The translations under genes were made by a program, and so were the position numbers. Positions 34,069 through 40,089 of a DNA stretch of 40,089 bases are shown here, one piece after another (position 1 is the stretch's first letter; each line of letters begins with the position of its first letter). Under the pieces are notes generated by a model. The model was not told the DNA's origin. It worked only from the letters and a program-made list of their open reading frames with translations, and searched no databases. The stretch comes from Salinadaptatus halalkaliphilus. Its GTDB lineage: Archaea > Halobacteriota > Halobacteria > Halobacteriales > Natrialbaceae. Location of the stretch: contig NZ_RBZW01000020.1 in assembly GCF_006543045.1 (NCBI RefSeq), positions 1 to 40,089 on the forward strand, in the 5' to 3' direction.

Positions 34069-35238
34069 CTACTCTTCCTCGGGGAGCGCGATCACGTTCT
34101 CGCGTCCGATCCGGAAGACCTCGATTTCGTCGTCTTCGCGAAGGCCTCCGACGACTTGGCTCGTTTTGGCCTCGGTCCACTCGAGTTCCGAGACGATCTC
34201 CTGTTGTTTGACGCGGCCGCCGCGTTGCTCGACGAGCCGCAGGACGCGCTCTTCGTTGCTCAACAGCTCCGGTGGCGGGCCGGACTGGGTCCCGTTTGGA
34301 TCGTCTGTAGCCCTTTCGGGCGGGGCCTGTTGGCCCGCCTGAGCGGCCATCGACTCTCGAGACTGGCGACGGCCGGCCCACCAGCCGACGAGACCGAGCG
34401 CGGCGAGGACGGCGAGTGCGACGGTGACGACGAGCCACGGCATCGCCGGATCCTCCGTCGAGTCGGGTGGATCGATGGACGAGTCGCCGTTTTCTATCAG
34501 GACGAGCCACGGCTGATCGTCGGCAAATTCCGTGCCGTCGCCGTCCCACATGACCGATCCGTCCGGTGGACTGTCGGGTTCGGGATCGACTTCGCGGACG
34601 GTGTAGCTGTCGGGCCAGAACAGCTGCAGCGTCGTGTCGTCGACGAGCGTGAACCCGGCCAGCGCATCGCCGGCTTCGACGCGGTTCAGTTCGACGTGGG
34701 CGAACGACGACCACTCGAACGTAAACTCGACGTGACCCAGATCACGCGGTGCAGAGCTGGTATCCGTCGTCACCGAGACGTCCGAGAGTTCCATATCACG
34801 GCCCGTTTGATTTTGTCCGTTCACGAGCGTCTCGTTCCAGCCGGCGTGCTCTTGGGCTGCGTAGGCATCAGGGTTGTTCTCGACATCCTCGCGAAGGGTT
34901 TCCCACTCGTCGTCCGAGGTGTTCTCGAAGCGATAATCGACGGTGAACGTGGCCGTCCCGTTTTCGTGAATGAATACCTCGATATGCACCTCGTCGGCGT
35001 CGTCGAGCTGATCGCTCTCGGCCGGTGTATCCTGCTGATCGCTCTCGTCAGCACCATTGGGCTGATCGCTCTCGTCAACATCGTCGGACTGATCGCTCTC
35101 GTCGGGCGTTTCCTGGGCCACAGCGCTCTCCGCGCCAGCGTCTGCCACCACAGCAGCCACAGCGGACGGACCGAGCATGAGCAAGCACCCGACCACCACG
35201 AGCACGCAGACAAGGGCCCGTCGCCCCCTCACGTCCAT
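34069..35238 (-). CDS. Exported-sensor wHTH protein (membrane-anchored regulator-like)
   Basis: The 389-residue protein has a clear signal or anchor helix (about 8-30). An acidic linker follows with four ESDQ repeats (47-77), then an extracytoplasmic domain (about 82-250). A second membrane helix is at 268-288, and a cytoplasmic winged helix at about 326-388 (SNEERVLRLVEQRGGRVKQQ, EIVSELEWTEAKTSQVVGGL). This matches haloarchaeal membrane proteins that join a DUF7345-like outer domain to a DUF7343-like wHTH. The design suggests direct transfer of an outside signal to DNA, but no target is known. ATG 35238 is chosen; TATTTAG (35261-35267) is 26 bases upstream. The frame is open to 35577 but without domain character. 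Confidence 0.85.
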   Translation of the reverse strand: MDVRGRRALVCVLVVVGCLLMLGPSAVAAVVADAGAESAVAQETPDESDQSDDVDESDQPNGADESDQQDTPAESDQLDDADEVHIEVFIHENGTATFTVDYRFENTSDDEWETLREDVENNPDAYAAQEHAGWNETLVNGQNQTGRDMELSDVSVTTDTSSAPRDLGHVEFTFEWSSFAHVELNRVEAGDALAGFTLVDDTTLQLFWPDSYTVREVDPEPDSPPDGSVMWDGDGTEFADDQPWLVLIENGDSSIDPPDSTEDPAMPWLVVTVALAVLAALGLVGWWAGRRQSRESMAAQAGQQAPPERATDDPNGTQSGPPPELLSNEERVLRLVEQRGGRVKQQEIVSELEWTEAKTSQVVGGLREDDEIEVFRIGRENVIALPEEE

Positions 35239-35325
35239 TACGTGGACATGTCGGAGCCGACTAAATAGGTCTTTCCGACGCCGACGAGGGAGCGTTTTTT
35301 GGGATGGTCGTCCGTACGTAGCCCT

Positions 35326-35511
35326 ATGGTAGACTCGCGCGCCAAACTCCCCGTCGACGCCCTGCTCAAGATCGTCCTCGGACTGATCGCCGTCTTGCTC
35401 GTCCTCCAGATCGTCGGCATCGTCGTCAGCTGGATCGCCCAGCTGCTCACGCCGATCCTCCTGTTGCTGGCCGCCATCGTCATCATCCTCTGGCTCCTGG
35501 ACGGACTGTGA
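35326..35511 (+). CDS. Small two-span membrane protein
   Basis: The 61-residue protein starts MVDSRAKLPVDALLKIVLGL. It consists mostly of two hydrophobic helices (about 13-31 and 36-58) with a short loop. It resembles small haloarchaeal membrane proteins of unknown function. ATG 35326 is preferred to 35299. It diverges from the membrane wHTH gene with 88 bases between starts. Nothing indicates a transport or enzyme role. Confidence 0.75.
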   Translation: MVDSRAKLPVDALLKIVLGLIAVLLVLQIVGIVVSWIAQLLTPILLLLAAIVIILWLLDGL

Positions 35512-35630
35512 CTCGTCATCCTCGAGACTCGAGTCGTAAAAACGCAGACGGCCCTCGAGCCCAGACCGATCGGCCAAACGCCAGACTCTTTTCGGACTCG
35601 CTCGAACCCCAGTGTACGAAGTGACTTGCA

Positions 35631-36131
35631 GTGTATAGCGTCAACGTCCCGGTCCCCGGCCGCGTTCGCACTCTCGCAAACGAGCTCTTTCCCGAGCTGA
35701 TCGCCTTCGAGACCGTCCGCGAGGACCACTCCTGTCTGCTCAAACGCCTCGGCGACGCCGACCACGTTACCCAACTCCAACACCGAGCCCACCGCGCACT
35801 CGAGGGAACGCCGGCCGTCGAAGCCCGGATAACGGGCATCGACTACTTTGCGGACCCGCCCCTCGGTTCGGCTCCGGTCGTCTATCTGGCCGTCGACAGC
35901 CCCGGCCTCGGGCAGATTCACGACGACCTCACCGAGAGCTTCGAGACGGTTGCGGGCCTCGAGGGGGCCGACTACGTCCCCCACGTGACCCTCGCCCGCG
36001 GCGGCGACCACGAGACGGCACGACGGCTGGCCGATCGCGACATCGAGCCGATCACGTGGACGGTCAGCGAACTCGAGTTCTGGGACGGCACCGACAAGCT
36101 GCCGGTGAGTCGGGTGTCGTTGCCGGCCTGA
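35631..36131 (+). CDS. 2H phosphoesterase (2'-5' RNA ligase family)
   Basis: The 166-residue protein has the two-lobed 2H fold. The second motif is canonical, HVTL with H118 and T120. The first is HSCL with H33 and cysteine where a threonine or serine is usual (H-x-T/S). Family members open 2',3'-cyclic phosphates or join 2'-5' ends; the actual RNA substrate is not known. The start is a GTG at 35631, which gives the family-like N-terminus MYSVNVPVPGRVRTLANEL. No obvious ribosome site is present. Confidence 0.88.
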   Translation: MYSVNVPVPGRVRTLANELFPELIAFETVREDHSCLLKRLGDADHVTQLQHRAHRALEGTPAVEARITGIDYFADPPLGSAPVVYLAVDSPGLGQIHDDLTESFETVAGLEGADYVPHVTLARGGDHETARRLADRDIEPITWTVSELEFWDGTDKLPVSRVSLPA

Positions 36132-36308
36132 TACGGCCGGTTGAAACGCAATTCCGCCACGAATCCACGACGGGTCGCGAGTGTCCCGAAAGTGACCGAC
36201 AGGAATCCGTACGAGTACCACCCGCTCCGTCTCTACCCGAGTCGAGCGCGTCGGTGGAGCCCGCCGTCGGCCAGAAGCTATTATTGGCCCGTATCGGAAG
36301 GTCGTTTC

Positions 36309-36656
36309 ATGCACCGACGTTCGTTCGTCGCACTCGCGGCAGTCGTGCCACTCGCTGGCTGCAGTAGTCTTCTCGGTGGCGGCGTCGACGAAACCCTCGA
36401 GGACGATCAACGGGTCGAGTTCACCGCCGACGACGGCGCCGAGTTGACGGTCTCGGTCGAGGTCCAGGAGATCTTCCAGCCGAGCGAGGTGGACGTAGAG
36501 CGCGAAGGAATTATGCTCCGAATCGATCACGTCGAGAACGGGATCGTCGATACCTGGACGATCGAGGGATCGGAGACGTTCGAGATAACAGTCGATAGTG
36601 GCGGGACACACGCGGTGATCGTCTCCGGTGGGGTGGCAGACGTCACGATCGAGTGA
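36309..36656 (+). CDS. Small lipoprotein, function unknown
   Basis: The 115-residue protein has a classic lipoprotein signal: MHRRSFVALAAVVPLAGC with RR at 3-4 and C18 in the lipobox. It should be attached outside the membrane, possibly through the Tat route as is common in haloarchaea. The mature part is short and acidic and may form a beta-rich domain (VEFTADDGAELTVSVEVQEI, DTWTIEGSETFEITVDSGGT). CTATTATT at about 36276-36286 lies 28 bases upstream, supporting this ATG over one at 36141. Function unknown. Confidence 0.8.
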   Translation: MHRRSFVALAAVVPLAGCSSLLGGGVDETLEDDQRVEFTADDGAELTVSVEVQEIFQPSEVDVEREGIMLRIDHVENGIVDTWTIEGSETFEITVDSGGTHAVIVSGGVADVTIE

Positions 36657-36723
36657 GCCGTCCGAGACGAACCGTTCGGTTCTCGAGGTCTAGACTGTCT
36701 CCGTTTCCGAGAGCGAAACTGTC

Positions 36724-38901
36724 TCACGGGGCCGGCGGGTCGCCGTCGTACCGGTCGAGGTCGCCGTAGAAGTTCAGCATCGAGAACTTGAGCTTGTCCG
36801 GTTGGATGTCGAGTAGTTCCTCGCGTTCCTCGTGTGGAAAGTTGCCGTTGACGCTGTACTTGCCAAGATCGGACTTCGCCGATCGGGAGTAGCGCCGGTC
36901 GAGCAGCGCGCGTACGCCCACGTCTTCCGGCGAGCGGATAACCCGGCCAAGCGCCTGTCTCGTCTTGCGAATCGTCGGAAACTCGACGGCGTAGCGCCAG
37001 CCGGTGTCGGTCCCCTCGAAGGCCGCGTCGTAGGCCTCCTGGACCGCTTCGGCGCGGTCGTCTAAGTGCGGGTAGGGAACGCCGACGACGAGCACCGTCG
37101 TCGCGTCGTCACCGTCGAAGCTCACCCCCTCCGCGAGGGTGCCCCACAGCGAGGTACAAAGCACCGCTCGTTCCTCGGCGACGAACTGCTCGCGAACCTC
37201 CTCGACGGCGACGCCCGGTTCGTCCAGGTAGACCGCCGTTTCGGTTTCACAGCGAGTCTCGAGGCGCTCGGCGTACCGATCCGCTTCGCCGTAGTTCGGG
37301 AAGAACACGAGCGTGTTGCCCGGCGTCATCCGAACCGCGTCGTGGATCGTCTCGGCGACTTCCTGCTGGACCGCGGGATCGTCCCGGTCCGAGGAAAACA
37401 GCGGCGGCGTCTCGACCGCGTAGGTGCGACGCCGATCCTCGGGGAACTGCAACCCGTATGCCATCGTCACCGGCTGCTCGAGACCGAGCACCTCCTTGGT
37501 GACCTCGAACGGCTGGAGGGTCGCGCTCATCAGGACCGCCGCCGACACCTCCTCGAACAGCTGGCCGGTGACCTGCCGGGGCAGACAGCTGTACAGTTCC
37601 GCGCGGCCGTAGATTTCGTCGGTGCCGGCGTCGCGAGTCACCGAGACGACCGGGAACAGCCCCTCGGCGGTCCCTTCGTTCATCCACGCGCTGACGAACG
37701 CTGCCGCCTGCAGGGTCTGACACTCCGTTCGCGTCGCCGTCTCGCCCTCGCGGTAGGCTTCCTCGTACTCCTCGTCTAAGTCCTGGCCCAACTGCATCGC
37801 TGTCTCGAGGTCGTCACCGATCCCCTGTCCCGAGTAGCGCTGGAGGAACTCGAGGGTGAGATCGTCCCGGCGATCGTCGTTGGCGATCGGGACATCGTCC
37901 CAGTTCTCGCCGACCGATTCCCGATCGCCAAAGCCGAAGGCGTCCTCGTAGGTTTCGACGAGCGCGCGATGAAACGCCGAGAGGACGTTCGTGGCGTCCT
38001 CGGCGCGCGGGTCTTCGGTCTCTGCGAGTTCGTCGATCGCGGACTCGAGGGTTCGCTCGGAGCAGGTCCGGGTGGCGTGCTCGCGGGCGGCGTCCTCGAC
38101 GTTGTGAGCCTCGTCGAAGACGGCGATGACATCCTCGGGATCGCAGCCGAGCCAGCGGAAGAACTGCTCGCGGATCGTGGAATCGAGCAGGTGATGGTAG
38201 TTACAGACGACCAGATCGACGCCCTCGATCCCCTCTTTCAGGAGTTCGTAGCCACACAGCTCCTGGCGCTCGGCGTACTCGTAGATCTCGTCGGGCGTGC
38301 GGACGTCCTCGAAGAGCCACGCAAAAAAGTCGTCCGTGTTCTCGGTGAGGTTGTTCCGGTAGTAGTCACAGACGTTCGTCTCCTCGAGCTCCTCGAGTTC
38401 GTCTTCGATCGACTCGAGTTCGTCCATCACGGCAGAGCGAGCGTCGGCCGCGCCGCCGTCGCCGTCCTGGCTCTCCGCTAAGAGTTCGCGCTGGCGGCGC
38501 TCGAGTTGGTCGCGGTCGCGTTCGGCGTCGACCAGCGCGCGGGTGTTGTCCCGGAGGGCCTGACACTCCTCGTAGCCGACATCGATATGGCACATCGATC
38601 CCTTGCCCTTGAAGACGACGGCGCGGATGTCCTCTTCCTGGGTAATCGCGCGGGCCTCGGCGATGAACTGGCGCATCTGCTGGTGGACGTTCGTCGTGAT
38701 GACGACCGTCTTGTCCTGCTCGCGAGCGACCTCGAGGGCCGGCACGAGCGACGACAGCGTCTTCCCCGTCCCGCAGGCCCCCTCGAAGAGGACGGTCTGG
38801 CCGCGAACCAGCGAGTTGTAGATCCGATCCATCGCGTCCCGCTGGTTCTCGTAGGGCTGGTCGTAGGGAAAGAACCGCTCGTAGCCGCTCGTCTCGGACA
38901 C
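36724..38901 (-). CDS. XPD/Rad3-like Fe-S helicase (DinG/XPD family)
   Basis: The 725-residue superfamily 2 helicase likely acts in DNA repair. Motif I is GACGTGKT (41-48, K47) and motif II is DEAHN. The closing motif VI is QALGRVIRSPEDVGVRALLD. Four cysteines between I and II fit an Fe-S cluster: C104, C113, C178 and C216. The 65-residue gap between C113 and C178 holds an acidic coiled-coil-like stretch (ELESIEDELEELEETN), longer than usual. I start at the GTG at 38901 because CTTTTATC (38925-38931) is 27 bases upstream. In-frame ATGs at 38955 and 38970 would lie at or upstream of that box. The frame extends to 39294 only through repeats. Confidence 0.92.
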   Translation of the reverse strand: MSETSGYERFFPYDQPYENQRDAMDRIYNSLVRGQTVLFEGACGTGKTLSSLVPALEVAREQDKTVVITTNVHQQMRQFIAEARAITQEEDIRAVVFKGKGSMCHIDVGYEECQALRDNTRALVDAERDRDQLERRQRELLAESQDGDGGAADARSAVMDELESIEDELEELEETNVCDYYRNNLTENTDDFFAWLFEDVRTPDEIYEYAERQELCGYELLKEGIEGVDLVVCNYHHLLDSTIREQFFRWLGCDPEDVIAVFDEAHNVEDAAREHATRTCSERTLESAIDELAETEDPRAEDATNVLSAFHRALVETYEDAFGFGDRESVGENWDDVPIANDDRRDDLTLEFLQRYSGQGIGDDLETAMQLGQDLDEEYEEAYREGETATRTECQTLQAAAFVSAWMNEGTAEGLFPVVSVTRDAGTDEIYGRAELYSCLPRQVTGQLFEEVSAAVLMSATLQPFEVTKEVLGLEQPVTMAYGLQFPEDRRRTYAVETPPLFSSDRDDPAVQQEVAETIHDAVRMTPGNTLVFFPNYGEADRYAERLETRCETETAVYLDEPGVAVEEVREQFVAEERAVLCTSLWGTLAEGVSFDGDDATTVLVVGVPYPHLDDRAEAVQEAYDAAFEGTDTGWRYAVEFPTIRKTRQALGRVIRSPEDVGVRALLDRRYSRSAKSDLGKYSVNGNFPHEEREELLDIQPDKLKFSMLNFYGDLDRYDGDPPAP

Positions 38902-38924
38902 GATAGACGATTGGTTTCCGCTCC

Positions 38925-38931
38925 GATAAAA
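38925..38931 (-). promoter_or_regulatory. TATA box deciding the helicase start
   Basis: TTTTATC on the minus strand is centred 27 bases from the GTG at 38901, which decides this GTG over the ATGs further upstream. Confidence 0.55.
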
Positions 38932-38999
38932 GCGTTCGTCCCTAACCGAGTCCATCGTGGAGTGTGACATTGCTGTCGGGACAGTCGATGCAAACACCT

Positions 39000-39145
39000 C
39001 GAAAGCCCCTGGCTCGCTCGACCCCCCGGGGCTTGCTGCGGTCCTCGCTTCGCTGCGGTCCTTGCTGCGCCCGGGAGGGAGCGAGCGCGGCGAGCGACTG
39101 CGGCGCGCAGCGAGTCCCGGGAGTCGAGCGTAAACGGGGCTTTCG
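39000..39145. repeat. 146-bp imperfect inverted repeat, MITE-like
   Basis: The left arm begins CGAAAGCCCC, continues to CGCTCGAC and closes in CCCGGG (39000-39030). The complement of 39116-39145 has the same three blocks in the same order. The interior repeats GCTTGCTGCGGTCC and CGCTGCGGTCC and pairs imperfectly with GCGAGCG-rich sequence on the right. The arms have no coding content. It looks like a non-autonomous mobile or REP-like element. Confidence 0.55.
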
Positions 39146-39146
39146 C

Positions 39147-39203
39147 TGTAGTCGCAGTTGCCGAGTGTAGTCGCTATTGCCGAGTGTAGTCGCTGTTGCC
39201 GAG
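39147..39203. repeat. Three tandem 19-bp repeats
   Basis: TGTAGTCGCNNTTGCCGAG occurs at 39147-39165, 39166-39184 and 39185-39203 with no gap. The copies differ only at two positions (CAG, CTA, CTG at the 9th-11th bases). They start two bases after the inverted repeat. The short period and absence of spacers rule out a CRISPR array; replication slippage next to the hairpin is a simple explanation. Confidence 0.75.
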
Positions 39204-39346
39204 ATCGCTCCGTAGAGATTCTCTCTACCCGCGTCCGTCGACAGCTACTCGAGCGCGACACTGTCCAGGGGCGGCGTGTGTTCCCACATATCATAGCCGG
39301 CTATCGCGGGGTCTATCGCCTTCCGTCTCGAGTCCAAGGCCACAGT

Positions 39347-39766
39347 ATGGCCATCCCCGGTTACGATGCAAACAGCGTCGCGGAGTACGCACTCGACGCC
39401 GCCGGTGCCCGCGTGGCTATCGTCGCAGGCGTCGTCCCCGACTCGTTCGAACTCACCCGCGCGTCTCGAGACCCCCCGGTCGACGCGCTCTCGAGCCCCG
39501 TCACCCTCGAAGCCCTCGAGGAACTGAAAGCGATCGAAGCCATCCGAATCAGACTCACGTACGACCCCTCACAGCTCCCGCCCGGCGCGAGCCCGACCGA
39601 CGTCGCGGTCGCCGTCGAAACCGAGGACGACTGGGTCCCCCTCGAGTCGACCGTCGACCTCGAGGAAACCGTCGTCGAAGCGGTGTTGAACGACCGACCG
39701 TCGGGCTCGACGGTCGTGGCCGGCTACGACGACAGCGACGTGACCGTCGGCGGCCACCTCGAGTAA
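39347..39766 (+). CDS. Conserved-looking protein of unknown function
   Basis: The 139-residue acidic protein begins MAIPGYDANSVAEYALDAAG. It has no membrane segment, cysteine or recognised motif. The composition (DE-rich, few lysines) is that of a haloarchaeal cytosolic protein, and the frame keeps a natural GC3 bias. The start at 39347 is the first ATG after the repeat region; an open extension to 39158 runs through the repeats and lacks protein character. The function cannot be guessed from the sequence. Confidence 0.6.
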   Translation: MAIPGYDANSVAEYALDAAGARVAIVAGVVPDSFELTRASRDPPVDALSSPVTLEALEELKAIEAIRIRLTYDPSQLPPGASPTDVAVAVETEDDWVPLESTVDLEETVVEAVLNDRPSGSTVVAGYDDSDVTVGGHLE

Positions 39767-39904
39767 TGGGCGCTACTACCTGTAGCTGGCATTACGATTT
39801 CGGTATTCAGGACGAGTTGTAAATGCCCGCAGTCAGTGTAGGCGGTGCAATTACCGGAGCGTCTACCGAGTTATGAATAATCTGTCAGAAGTTGCCTACT
39901 GGAT

Positions 39905-39990
39905 TCATACGGTTTACTGTAAGTCATTGCCGGCGCAACCGCGACCCGGGCGGCGGTTGCGCCGGTAAATCGTTACAGCAATCCGTATCA
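39905..39990. repeat. 86-bp hairpin element (TGATACGG type)
   Basis: The arms are 39905-39942 and 39953-39990, 38 bp each, matching at 30 of 38 positions without gaps. The innermost 13 bp (CCGGCGCAACCGC) are perfect. The 10-base loop is GACCCGGGCG. The outer ends read TCATACGG and, complemented, TGATACGG. The right arm matches the repeat at 17530. The element lies in a 248-base gap with no recognised gene (39767-40014). Confidence 0.7.
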
Positions 39991-40014
39991 GAGGATGCCT
40001 TGTTTTGCCGCCGA

Positions 40015-40089
40015 ATGACGACAGTCTCAGACGCTCTCACGGTTATCTTCCGTCAGATTAACTGGGAAATGGACGCCGTCTGGCGATAT
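40015..40089 (+). CDS. Start of a gene cut by the window edge
   Basis: A frame opens with ATG at 40015 and stays open for 25 codons to the end of the window: MTTVSDALTVIFRQI, then NWEMDAVWRY. This is too short to name. No clear TATA box lies 25-30 bases upstream. The gene could equally start further on. It follows the hairpin element by 24 bases. Confidence 0.4.
   Translation, partial: MTTVSDALTVIFRQINWEMDAVWRY

Larger units (their letters stand above)
38902..39346. other. Repeat-rich gene-free stretch upstream of the helicase
   Basis: This 445-base gap holds the helicase TATA box (38925-38931), a 146-bp inverted repeat (39000-39145) and three tandem 19-bp repeats (39147-39203). A small GTAGAGA-TTC-TCTCTAC hairpin lies at 39211-39227. 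The last 120 bases include a possible TATA (CATATCATA, about 39290-39299) for the next gene. No coding sequence is convincing. Confidence 0.55.

Noticed and set aside
35239-35577. An N-terminal extension of the membrane wHTH protein
   Set aside because: The extra 113 codons overlap the small membrane protein gene on the other strand and lie upstream of the TATA box. The signal helix begins at 35238.
39147-39203. A short CRISPR array
   Set aside because: The three 19-bp units are directly joined with no spacers, and no cas gene lies near.
38902-39294. An N-terminal extension of the helicase up to 39294
   Set aside because: The extra 131 codons run through inverted and tandem repeats and upstream of the TATA box. 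The GTG at 38901 has the right promoter spacing.
1-40089. tRNA, rRNA or insertion sequence
   Set aside because: Reading the gaps gave no cloverleaf-like sequence, no rRNA core sequence and no transposase. A tRNA search program would settle any that I missed.

Overview
The window is a stretch of chromosome from a halophilic archaeon (class Halobacteria). The evidence is high GC, strongly acidic proteins, and an archaeal information-processing set: MCM, TFB, a group II chaperonin with a GGM tail, RIO1, a PNO1-like KH protein and an XPD-like helicase. Many start codons lie 25-31 bases after a TATA-like box, which is the pattern of leaderless transcripts. Placement in the Natrialbales is only an inference from the style of the intergenic repeats.

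Layout. 0.1-9.9 kb: intein-containing mcm, tfb, a DUF2071 protein, an ornithine cyclodeaminase/alanine dehydrogenase-type enzyme, the thermosome with a clear terminator hairpin, the KH protein and a family III CoA-transferase. 10-22.8 kb: mostly single genes. They are a multipass membrane protein, an MJ0936-type phosphodiesterase, a 7TM-PAS histidine kinase, RIO1, a GNAT protein, a Tat-type lipoprotein with 45 uninterrupted pentapeptide repeats, an AI-2E family exporter, an AhpD-like protein, two divergent rhodaneses, an overlapping wHTH/DICT pair, a glutamine amidotransferase and a small coiled-coil protein. 22.9-33.7 kb: threonine synthase, then a complete arginine block read leftwards in the order argG-argH-lysW-argX-argC-argB-argD-lysK-argF. 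34-40 kb: a membrane-anchored wHTH protein, small membrane and lipoproteins, a 2H phosphoesterase, the XPD-like helicase and one uncharacterised protein. A repeat-rich stretch and a gene cut by the window edge close the window.

The arg block is the carrier-protein route. LysW (54 aa, ending EDWGE) is charged with glutamate by the ATP-grasp ligase ArgX. The bound glutamate is then phosphorylated (ArgB), reduced (ArgC), transaminated (ArgD) and released as ornithine (LysK). ArgF, ArgG and ArgH convert ornithine to arginine. Most of the genes overlap or abut, so the block is probably co-transcribed, with a likely second promoter in front of lysW.

The most noteworthy items are: a 181-residue mini-intein in MCM beside an AT-rich patch over the Walker A codons, which may be a scar of intein traffic; a 25-aa membrane peptide gene with its own TATA box and a 9-bp direct repeat; several intergenic hairpin elements that look like mobile or REP/MITE-type repeats; an extracellular acidic beta-helix lipoprotein; and an XPD-like helicase with a coiled-coil insertion in its Fe-S region. 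No tRNA, rRNA, CRISPR array or insertion sequence was recognised.
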